A DNA stretch of 64,000 nucleotides, taken from assembly GCA_024734495.1 (NCBI GenBank), contig JALMQS010000187.1, forward strand, positions 14,093,173 to 14,157,172, given 5' to 3'. Source of the stretch: Forficula auricularia. Lineage: Eukaryota; Arthropoda; Insecta; Dermaptera; Forficulidae. A program made the position numbers and the translations under genes. Of the stretch, positions 55,625-64,000 are shown piece after piece. Within the stretch, counting starts at the first letter, position 1. The number at the start of each line of letters is the position of its first letter. The notes below the pieces were generated by a model. The model saw nothing but the letters and a program-made list of their open reading frames with translations. It was not told where the DNA came from and made no database searches.

Positions 55625-56210
55625 TAAAAATGAACTCGTCTTTGCATTAACGATTTTGTAATAAATTTTGCGTTGAAAACGGATTTAACGGTGAGAAAAT
55701 GTTGAAGAAGTATTACTCGATCGAAAACAAACTTTTCTGTGGCCCAATTTTTCGTGATTCTGTCGAAAACCGAAAAAAACGTCGATAAAATCAAAGAAAT
55801 TATGGCCGAAAAGAGTAAATTGACCGTTGGAAAGATGGTAGAAAACTTAAACATCGCTTACCTGAGACGTTTGCGTGAAGCAATTCGACAAAAAAGACCT
55901 GATTTGTGGGAATCACGTAAAGCGTGGTCGAACAATTCCATCGTAATCCGCAACTTTTTGACCAAGAACTGAACGAATACCATCCAACAGCCATCGAATT
56001 CGACTGATTTGGCTCCCTGCGACTTCTTCCTATTCAGTCGACTCAAAAAATCTCTCTGGGGAACGCGTTTTAGTAGCCAAGAGGAGATAACGAAAAAATC
56101 GAAGAAGACTCTGATGGCCAAACCGAAAACCGAATATAAAAAAGGTTTCGATAATTGGATCAAGCGCTGGCGTGGTTGGTGGGACAGAAATTGGTTTGAG
56201 GGGGGATGAT
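55625..56210 (+). pseudogene. mariner transposase, internally deleted
   Basis: A degraded N-terminal part (TVRKC, then VDKIKEIMAEKSKLTVGKMV, a helix-turn-helix region) runs directly into RRLREAIRQKRPDLWESRKA, so the part with the first catalytic D is deleted. The third D remains in STDLAPCDFFLFSRLKKSLW, followed by KTEYKKGFDNWIKRW. Frameshifts lie near 55970-56010. It lies head to head with a separate mariner fragment on the minus strand. Confidence 0.75.
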
Positions 56211-56289
56211 CCAGGGGGTGAGGTTAAGGTTGGTGGGGTGGAGGATGGTCTTAAGTGTGGGAGTGGGTCCAGTAAGGTTCGCCAGTTAG

Positions 56290-56700
56290 AACAAGTATTT
56301 TGTTTCACATTATTGTCTGAATTTTATTGAAGTTCAATTAATATTTACTCTCTCTATAAAGAGTATAAATTTGATCCAAGAGCTAAAGGCCATTCCTAGA
56401 ATAATAGAAATTAAAAAATTGAATCTTTTAAAGTCTGTACAGGTCTCGACTTGGATTTCCTTCGCTATAAAAGAAGAAGTTAGATAATTCTATCCACACC
56501 CTTTTTAGTTATTTTCCTCGATCTAATGAAAGAATCGCCCCCACCCCCCGCACATTTATTAATTAAGAAAAAAGTGAAAAAATTTCCAAGACTCGGGTCG
56601 TTAGATATGCCGTAGTATTTAATAATAAACTAAAATATAAATTGTTTATTTATGCCTAAATTATAACTTTGCATTAAAATCTCAATAAAATTGTAAATTA
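56290..56700 (+). repeat. Dispersed repeat, pair with 17735-18215
   Basis: Shared blocks as described for 17735-18215, including AGTGAAAAAATTTCCAAGAC and TATAAATTGTTTATTTATG. Confidence 0.6.
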
Positions 56701-56945
56701 ATTGCAATAAATTGTATTAGACTAACTCGTTTCTGAATTGCATGGAGGGTGGTTAGAGAATTATTGGAGCTCCTGAACCACAGATGCGAATCGTATTCGA
56801 GGGAGGAGTGGATTTGGGTCTTGCTGGGGCGTAAAAAATCGCCTGGACCTGAGGCTAAGCTAAGCTTCCTTCCTGCAGATTCCACAACAGAGGAAATGTG
56901 CTCATTCCAAGGGAGGTCAAACTCAATATGGACAGCTTAAGGGCC
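56690..56945 (-). pseudogene. Non-LTR reverse transcriptase C-terminal fragment
   Basis: The minus strand reads DLPWNEHISSVVESAGRKLS, then LEYDSHLWFRSSNNSLTTLH, AIQKRVSLIQF. The pattern W..HI......GRKL / P..T.IH.SLEY.SHLW / L..IQKR...LI is the thumb-proximal region of Jockey/CR1-like LINE proteins. A different LINE branch from 32815-33425. Confidence 0.7.
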
Positions 56946-57354
56946 GTTCATAAATTACGTCACATGAATTTCAAGATTTTTAGACCCTCTCCCTCTGTGT
57001 CACATTCTATCACATTTTCATTGAGCCCCCTGTATAGGTGACGTCACACTATCACTTTATACCCTATAATTTAATAATTGTAGATTTTTTTTTATAAATT
57101 TAACTCAACTAAAGGGATTTAATAATATATTTTAAGTTTAACTTTATTTTTTATTCATAACATTTAACACATTATTAAATATTACTATTATTATTTCATT
57201 ATAAATAAATTTAAAAATTTTAAAAAAATTTTAATTTGATTTTTGTGACATCACAATTTTAAGATCCCCGGTCGGTCTCCCCTGTCACGATTTGTCACAA
57301 ATCTGAGATGCCCCTCCCCTCTTAGTGTGTGACGTAATTTATGGATGGCCCCTT
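56939..57354. mobile_element. MITE with CATAAATTACGTCAC termini, 416 bp
   Basis: Left AAGGGCCGTTCATAAATTAC then GTCAC; right GTGACGTAATTTATGGATGG then CCCCTT. Subterminal TGTCACA words are on both sides. Non-coding. Elements with this end are common in invertebrates; the superfamily is not assigned here. Confidence 0.75.
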
Positions 57355-57439
57355 ATTCAGCATATCATTTATACAAAAAACATGCCAGGAAAATTTTTAG
57401 TCTCGCGCCTAGAAGTTAGGCAATTACTCTTTCTTCTAG

Positions 57440-57560
57440 GAGGCAATTCAGAAATATAGAGGACGATTAAACGGAATCCCTCAAATTTAATAAATGGGAT
57501 AAAATTGAAAATAAATAAGAGCAAAACTAACGTCTTAGTTATACAAAGAAAGAACAATAG
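57440..57560 (+). pseudogene. Small LINE reverse transcriptase fragment
   Basis: The frame reads NLINGIKLKINKSKTNVLVI then QRKN, matching the LINE pattern .G.KIN..KTKVMVI.R that precedes the YLG motif. About 30 codons survive. Confidence 0.5.
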
Positions 57561-57609
57561 AGAAAGAAAAAAACATATTCTTAAATTTTGATTTAATAAT
57601 TTTTTCATA

Positions 57610-58870
57610 AATTCCTTATTTTTCGAGGAACATTTGTGTTAAAAAAAATGGTATTCATTCCAGCTGGCTGTCACTTAGCCAGTTTATTATAAGAAACAAA
57701 CCAACATTTAAATTAATTAATTAAAGTATCTAATATTAAAATATATGCGCAAATGTAATTCTATCTAAAATGAGATGAAAAAATACGTATTTTTATTTTT
57801 GTTTAATTTTTTATTTTTATTGCTCGTATTTGACTAATTCATTCAGAGTGACAGACAGACAAATGCTAAAGAAGATCTCATTCCTTTCGCAGAAACTTGA
57901 ATTTCAATTTTAATTGCTCTCAGAATACTTTCTCTTTTTTATTTAAATGAAAGTAAAATCCTAAACATATTGTCTTTAAATAATGATCAATCTTCAAGTC
58001 GTTTCGACTGACACTATGAACAGCATCTTTATAATATGATTTTTGATTAAATTAAAGCCCAATGTATTTATTTATTTTCTGAAAATAAGCTATAAGCTAA
58101 AGGGGTTAGGTTTCGAATACTGATTAAACTAAATTATTATTCGAATTCGTATATACTAATTAAAAAAACATTTTTTTTTTAATTTTACATAGAATTGGGA
58201 AATAATTAATTTATTTATAGGTAATAATTCTAATTTTATAATCATGTGAGTTTTGGAATTTATAATAAATAAATTAAACTGTTCTTAACTTTTCTTACAA
58301 AGAAAATAAATTTGATAATAAGTTTATAATTTTTCATTTGAAGTGAGTTTGAAAATAAACTTTCTATTTGATAACTTTAATATAAACAAACACTCTCTCA
58401 AGAAATTTTACCATTTCATTAATTACTATTAATGTATTTCTATTTGGGTATTAATATACCCACTTGCTTTAAAATGGAAAATTGCATAGTTTTCAGGCAA
58501 ATAAAGTAGGATCATTTAATTGCGTGATTTTATAAAAATACTCGAAACTAATTCAAATTATTCTTTTTTTCTTGATTTATCAATTAATTTATTAAAAAAA
58601 TGGATTTTTAAAAGGGAAAAATATCATATAAATAAGTAAACGTAGACTACACGCATCATCACTCGCGACTTTTTGCTTTTGATTAAAGATTCCTCAGGCT
58701 CTTGATTTTGTACTATATACTTCGTTATAAATAAATAGCCTTGCCATTCAACAACGCTTTGCTTATATGGTTATTTATCTGTAAAGAAATGTATAGTACA
58801 AGACAAAGAATCTGAAAAAGTACTTTTTAAAGAGTTAGATGTCGGTTCAAGGTGAAACATTTTTAAAAAA
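57610..58870. other. AT-rich, no feature recognised
   Basis: No gene. Confidence 0.45.
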
Positions 58871-58876
58871 GTAAAT

Positions 58877-58995
58877 AAAATTGCAAGGTAGGTTTCACAA
58901 AATTTTTTTATTATTTTATATTTTTTTGAAACCTACCTTGCAATTTTAAATACTCTTAATCTGAAGAAGCTATAATTAAAGAAAAAACGTCACGA
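58877..58995 (+). repeat. Hairpin followed by a hammerhead-like relic
   Basis: AAATTGCAAGGTAGGTTTCA (58878) is inverted against TGAAACCTACCTTGCAATTT (58927). Downstream, CTGAAGA (58961-58967), A, GCTATAATTAAA, GAAA and later ACGTCACGAC resemble a decayed PLE hammerhead, but stem II does not pair. The hairpin is firm; the ribozyme call is weak. Confidence 0.4.
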
Positions 58996-59249
58996 CTGAG
59001 AATGTGCTGAATCAAACTAATCTACAGTCGACTCTCGATAATTCGAATTTTTCGATAATTCGAACTCTTCAGCTGTTAACTTCGGTAAATCAAAAAAATA
59101 CTTTGTATTTTGATACGCTTGATAACTCGAAATCCTTTTCGTAACAAGAGGGGGAGAAAACGTTTTATAATTCGAACTAGGCCACTTCCCCTCTTAATAA
59201 TTCGATTTTTTTTAATTAGGTATTTTATTATCTATTGCAATGTTAATAC

Positions 59250-59642
59250 ATATCGTCGGCTTAGAGTGTAAAGCTGCTAAATCCATTTTTTATCATATTT
59301 GACATATTAATACCGTTCGAGAAAAGAGATGCAGACAGCATCGTCCAAGTAAAAATGCTAATTAAAATTACGATCGTAAGTTGTAGAAAAAAACGTGAAA
59401 AATAGTTTCTTTCCATAACAACAATATTAAATCTTGTTTGTTTTTTCTCTGTCATGTAAAATTTCTTTGTTGTGAATTAGCAGGTTTACACTCTTAGGCC
59501 CAGTTGTATGTCTGTTGGTAAACTTTGACAGGCACTTTCATCTGATTGGCCATCCCACCGAGCACAAGGTGAATTTTAAGGTTTACCCTTTGTCAACGTT
59601 TAAAAAAGAGTTTAAAAACCGACATACAATTGCGACGATATG
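59250..59642. mobile_element. MITE M1, copy 2, split by M2
   Basis: Left end ATATCGTCGGCTTAGAGTG; body as in 41533-41795. The right terminal repeat TTAGCAGGTTTACACTCTTA stops at 59496 and its outermost part GCGACGATATG resumes at 59632, after M2. Confidence 0.72.
59497..59632. mobile_element. MITE M2 inserted in the end of M1
   Basis: Ends GGCCCAGTTGTATGTC and GACATACAATTG are inverted. Body CATCTGATTGGCCATCCCA and GTTTACCCTTTGT match the copy at 20985-21115. The 67-codon frame across it is a shadow. Confidence 0.65.
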
Positions 59643-59989
59643 TAATTTTTTGTTCTTTTTTGTCGTTTTCATTATTTTTACTTTTTACTTGAGGCTATTG
59701 TATATTAAATTTATGTAATCTTATACATATTTTCAAAAATATATTCAAAACTCTTAATAATTGGAATTTTTTCTTTCCTCTTCGAAGTCTTGATAATTCG
59801 AATTTTTCTTGTAGTCCCTTGGATTCGACTGTATTTATATAATCAAAAAATTAAAATGTGCAACCAAAAAAAAAAAAAAAAAATTAAATATGTCCTGAGA
59901 GTACTATAATTTTTTGATATACAGTACAAAGTTCAAGACTTAATTTGCAAGAGAAGAAAGTATTTCTCTAAGACAATGAATGAAAAATT

Positions 59990-60310
59990 CTCAACTCACC
60001 GAGAGAAGCTTAAGGTCTGCATTCAGGATTGCAAGTGGAACAACTACCTGCAACTGTCAAATGGATTGTCACACGTGGGCTGATGATCGAATGCCGAGAG
60101 ACGGCGAGATCAAGAAGAAGAATCAGGTCCAAGTTAATCGGCGAAGGTTCGCTGGAACACTGACTCTCCTTCTCGCGGTGGGTATTCACGTGGTGCGCAA
60201 GCGGACGATGATCGCGGAGGGCTGCGCCGCCACCTGACGTTATCCCTATCGAGGTCCACCCCTAGTCCCCTAGTCAACAGACACCCCCTGCACCCCCGCG
60301 ATGCCTACCT
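59990..60310. other. GC-rich island, origin unknown
   Basis: A block of near-coding composition in AT-rich surroundings. Plus-strand frames of 85 and, nearby, 83 codons show no recognised domain. An alternative frame reading REKLKVCIQDCKWNNYLQL faintly resembles an R1-type LINE segment, too weakly to call. Confidence 0.35.
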
Positions 60311-60444
60311 CAATATGCAGGCATTCAAAAGATGCAGACCTCGCCTTTTGTAAACAGCGAGTCTTCCTTTGCCTTCTCTTAAACAACGAAGTCCCCTCTT
60401 TTCCTACTAATTATTTTGAAATTAAACGATCATTATTTAAATTT

Positions 60445-61415
60445 TACTTTATCCGATGGGAAGCATGGGTAAAGTATTGTAATCAGTCTCGCGGCAAGCG
60501 CGACTTCAAAGGGTCCTCAGGTAAAGACTACGGAACCCATGGTCTCAATTAAACTCACAAATTATAGTATTCAATTAGGTTGAATTTTAGCACGTGACGG
60601 TTTTGCCAAAAATTACATGGGGTCTCATCTAGAGGCCAAAAAGTGCCATTTTTCAGAAAGTGCGTGCGGATTGATGTATGTATGTATGTTATCATTTTTT
60701 TGGTCCACGATTTTTTCCACACCGTTGCACCGATTGAAATGAAATTGAAAACCAACCATTATTTTAAGAAAATGAAGAGCTGATTAGTTTTTGGTACATA
60801 TCGGCTAGTACTTTATTTCAGTACTTTTTAGTTTTTTTAAATATCTTGAAATTGATTTGATTGAAATTTAATATCCTAATTAACCTTGGGGACAACAAAA
60901 AAAGTAAATGAAGTTTTTTTAGTAAAAGTATATTTTAAGCTACTTTACTCTAGAATAAGATAGTACTTTTTTTAATTCTTTATTTTACTATAAATTCTTT
61001 AAAATTTATTCATTTGATCAAGCTTGAGTTGTTTACCAAAAATGAATTTAGTCTTTTTGATTTTAAGTCGATTCTTCCACGTTTTCAGTAGAGGTTGCCA
61101 TTAATAGTCAAAACATCAAAAATGGAATGCAATATAGTTATTCCTCTAGATAAGAATCGATCATTATTTTTGATTTTAAGTCGATTCCTCCATGTCTTCA
61201 GCAATGGTTACCAATAATAATCGAAACGTTTGAATGGTTATTCCTCAAGTATTAGATCAGAATCGATCACTATTTTTGAACTTAAGTCAACATGGACTTC
61301 AAATAGCAAGTGATATCTGATTAATAATAAAGGAATAAACATATCAATATTTCAAATGACTTTGGATAAAGTTTAGCAACGATCCGTTGCAGTTTATTTT
61401 TATTACTTTCCCTTA
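60445..61415 (+). repeat. Repeat family Q, copy C (left arm of palindrome missing)
   Basis: Starts TTTACTTTATCCGATGGGAA and follows copy B to about 61018, then jumps to GAGTTGTTTACC, the loop of the copy B palindrome, and continues down its right arm to CGATCCGTTGCAGTTTATTT. The tandem array and left arm are absent. Confidence 0.7.
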
Positions 61416-61519
61416 TATACATGGAGATACTACTGATACCTACAAAATCCCACACTAACACTACTAGATAACAGACCTATCAGAGCTCTTTACCAGATCA
61501 GACAATCTCTGACTCCGGG

Positions 61520-62064
61520 CAGTGGCGTACCTAGAACTTTTTGCCACACGGGGCGGTCTCCAATTTGCCGCTTTTTCTAAGTCAATCAATTGGTGTTTTT
61601 TTTAATTAATAAAAATTAATAAATAATTGTAATTGAGACAAAATGGTGGGGAACTTTTTTATTATTGGATGCCATATTTAAATTAGGCAGTAATAAAGGA
61701 GGCCTCATAAGTTGATATACCTATAAATGCAACTTTTATAAAAATACAAGATACTTTTTTAAAGGCCACAAGAAACTTACAGAGGTCGCAGGTTTCCCAT
61801 CTATGATGCAAAACATATACCTAATTAAAAAAAATTACCTCCATTGATGTCTGTATTCGAGCAAAATTTTTAGAGATAATATTTTCTACCCTACATTGAC
61901 TTGACGACGAGGACAAATATTCGAAATCATATAGTAATTCATAATTCATGGAAATCGAATACTAAGCTTATGAAGTGAACAAGTTGTTTTTTACAACTAT
62001 AACTAAATATAAAAAAATGCCGCCCGGTGTGGATCGCATCCACCGCCCCCACAGGTACGCACTG
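61520..62064. mobile_element. hAT MITE, 545 bp, exact 8-bp target duplication
   Basis: Begins CAGTGGCGTACCTAGAAC and ends CACAGGTACGCACTG. Flanked by ACTCCGGG at 61512-61519 and 62065-62072. Subterminal GGGGCGG and CCGCCC words. No transposase. Confidence 0.82.
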
Positions 62065-62309
62065 ACTCCGGGGAGACACTATGAAACTAAAGAAATCAAA
62101 TGCAGATTTGATTATTTGCTGGTTGAGATATTTACTGAAAGAGAAGTTTCGGTTAAAACTACATAGATTGAGAAAATCTCATCAAAATTCACAGCGTTTT
62201 GACATTAATTTTTCATCAACAGAGTTTACCCATATAACTTGAAAACGACTCCAGAAATAGGTGTCGTAACGTTTTGCATTATGGTGAGATTTTTTCATTA
62301 AAAATCTAT

Positions 62310-62560
62310 AATCTAAATCAGGGCTGTCCAACGCGTGGCCAGTGGGCCCCATACGGCCCATCACTGCAATGAGTGTGGCCCAAATCATAAACTTCCTTAA
62401 AACATTGAGATTTATATGTAGAGTAGAGATATATTTATTCCCTTTTTCGAAATATGAATGTACATTTGTACAATACGTGAAGCTTTTTACAAGAATAAAA
62501 TTCACTAAAAGCAAAATTATAAGCTCAACTACCATATATATGATAAAAAAATAATAAGTT
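62310..62560 (+). mobile_element. Charlie-like hAT terminal repeat, copy a
   Basis: CAGGGCTGTCCAACGCGTGG (62317), GCCCCATACGGCCCATCAC, TGCAATGAGTGTGGCCCAA, then AT-rich body with CTTCCTTAAAACATT.AGATT. The same sequence is found at 62885 (+) and 23535 (-). The 117-codon minus-strand frame is a shadow. Confidence 0.6.
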
Positions 62561-62884
62561 TCAAATATTTAAAAATTCTTCTTCTTCTCTTATTTTCATT
62601 TTCTAAAATATTTATTATTTCAGTAATTTATATGCTATGTCACTAACCAATTCTATAGTTATCATTCTAGTACAAGGAGACAAGGAATTGGGGTTTTCTA
62701 GAACAACACAATTAATTGATAATTTCTCTCCTGGGCTAAAACTTGTCAGGACTTGTCTTTTAGATCTTTACACTTTCTTGCATGTCAATAGATAATGGAT
62801 AGTCAGGGATTATTATATCTGTGACCCTTTAAAAAAAACAAATTATCATTCCTCATATCCTTCTTTAATTCCATTCGATTTAAA

Positions 62885-63400
62885 CCAGGACTGTCCAACC
62901 CGTGGCCCAATATAAAGTCATAAAATTCCTTAAAACATTTAGATTTATATGTAGATACCAGTATAGCAAAACAACAACAATTTGACCTGATAATTTTTTT
63001 TCTCTAAAATAAGAAATCTAAAAATCTACTGTGAATTTTTCGAAAAATAAAATGGCTAATTTTAAATTTTGAATCTGGAACTAGATTTCAAGATTTCTGA
63101 AAAAATAATCATCATTTTGGTCTATTTTCGACTCCATTTTCGTTGGAAATAAATTTTCTACTTGCAAACTTTTTGATTGAATGTTCTATAGAACAACAAA
63201 ATTAGATACCGATCTAAAAGAAAAATTGAATATTGTCTCTTTATTAGAATTTTATATCAATTATCTAGCCAGGAAAAAATATAAACAAATATTAATACAT
63301 AATGTATGTATGTATGTATGTATTTACATAATACGAGAATATTTTTTCAAGTATAAAATTTACGAAAAGTAAAATTAGAAGCTCACTATGAGTTAAAAAA
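62885..63400 (+). mobile_element. Charlie-like hAT repeat, copy b
   Basis: Opens CCAGGACTGTCCAACCCGTG with TTCCTTAAAACATTTAGATT following as in copy a, and AATTTGACCTGATAATTTTT as in the 23.4-kb copy. An ATGT microsatellite lies at 63302-63325. The right end is unclear. Confidence 0.5.
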
Positions 63401-63494
63401 ATAATACAGTTCTTATTTCTACATTATTAACTATCTTTTTTGAATAACAAATATCAATAGAATTATAATATTTTATCCGCGGTCCGAGACATTT

Positions 63495-64000
63495 TTTAAC
63501 CGACTTCAAAAAAGGAGGAGGTTCTCTATTCGAATGAATTTTTTTGTTTTTTTTTGTGTCTATGATACCTCATATCTCCGCCAATTGGGAACCGATTTTG
63601 AAAAAAAAATTGCATTGGGTTCAGTCTACCTTCCGATTGGTCCCATTTTTTTCATAGGTATTAGATCTTTTTTGTTAGGTTTGTTCAGGCCTAAGTTTTT
63701 TGTTTATGAACCGATTTCGATGATTCTTTTTTTATTGGAAAGGGAGTATCTTAGGGATGGTGCCATATTAATTTGGTCAAGTTCTGATAATAGAATCACT
63801 ATTAATAACATCACTAAAAAGAGAAAAATAAAAAAATTTTAAGAAAAAATAAAACCGACTTAAAAAAATTAAATGCAACAAATAAAAATCCACTAAAAGT
63901 TATAAAATAATTATTATCTTATTTAGTTACAACTAAACGACGAAATATTAACATGAAATTACTTTTTGAAGTCGGTACCAAACAAACTATACCTATAAGC
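63495..64000 (-). repeat. Dispersed repeat family P, copy 4 (cut by right edge)
   Basis: Begins TTAACCGACTTCAAAAAAGG and runs off the window inside the internal inverted repeat. Nearly the same text as 51083-51800, with a deletion after CAAGTTCTGAT. Confidence 0.75.

Larger units (their letters stand above)
59025..59831. mobile_element. pogo/Tigger-like non-autonomous element with nested inserts
   Basis: Begins CAGTCGACTCTCGATAATTC and ends with TTGATAATTCGAATT ... GGATTCGACTG, flanked by TA (59023-59024, 59832-59833). TAATTCGAA words fill the subterminal parts. CAGTCGA termini and the TA target are typical of pogo/Tigger elements. No transposase remains. It carries M1 (59250-59642), which carries M2 (59497-59632). 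Confidence 0.78.

Noticed and set aside
59990..60310. Host exon or R1 LINE segment
   Set aside because: GC-rich and partly open, but no splice context or firm motif; listed only as a GC-rich island.
63302..63325. CRISPR-like array from ATGT repeats, also GGAT repeats at 21632
   Set aside because: Simple microsatellites without spacers, in a eukaryotic setting.

Overview
The window is AT-rich eukaryotic DNA made almost wholly of transposable elements. It looks like intergenic or heterochromatic sequence from an arthropod, most likely an insect. The reasons are a Minos-type Tc1 element with a 60-nt intron, mariner and RTE-type LINE remnants, hAT transposase genes, pogo/Tigger-like and other short TIR elements, tRNA-derived SINEs, and many Penelope-like (PLE) termini with hammerhead ribozyme cores. 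The order cannot be fixed from sequence alone. I found no convincing host gene, rRNA, functional tRNA or CRISPR array. The longest reading frames are transposases.

Layout. 1-3.3 kb: a dispersed repeat cut by the window edge, then a hAT transposase relic broken by three later insertions and a perfect 192-bp tandem duplication. 4-13 kb: foldback and minisatellite repeats, a second copy of a tRNA-like composite insert, a 213-bp PLE-type insert with an intact hammerhead core, and a SINE. 14-23 kb: two copies of a large repeat family (called Q here), one carrying a hAT element that itself carries half of a foldback element, and a complete 1.4-kb foldback element. 24-31 kb: GC-rich TIR repeats, a hAT MITE with an exact 8-bp target duplication, and two more foldback elements. 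32-36 kb: an RTE-type LINE fragment and a PLE-type insert with hammerheads on both strands. 38.3-39.9 kb: a complete but frameshifted Minos-like transposon. 44.1-47.2 kb: a GTF2IRD2-like hAT transposon whose 596-codon gene is open except for one 294-bp hammerhead-bearing insertion. 48-54 kb: more dispersed repeats and PLE-type inserts. 55-64 kb: mariner and LINE relics, a three-level nest of TIR elements, a third Q copy, another hAT MITE and a last dispersed repeat cut by the right edge.

The most interesting theme is a class of short non-coding inserts sharing one plan: inverted arms, a unique tail of about 40 bp at one end, target duplications of 11-15 bp, and in most families a type I hammerhead core (CUGANGA / stem II / GAAA) in each arm. 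Hammerheads in PLE terminal repeats are established knowledge. The inverted non-coding layout, the number of families packed here, and one family with a tRNA-like pol III promoter body in place of a visible hammerhead deserve a second look. Coordinates of old repeat edges are approximate. Edges supported by target duplications are exact as read.
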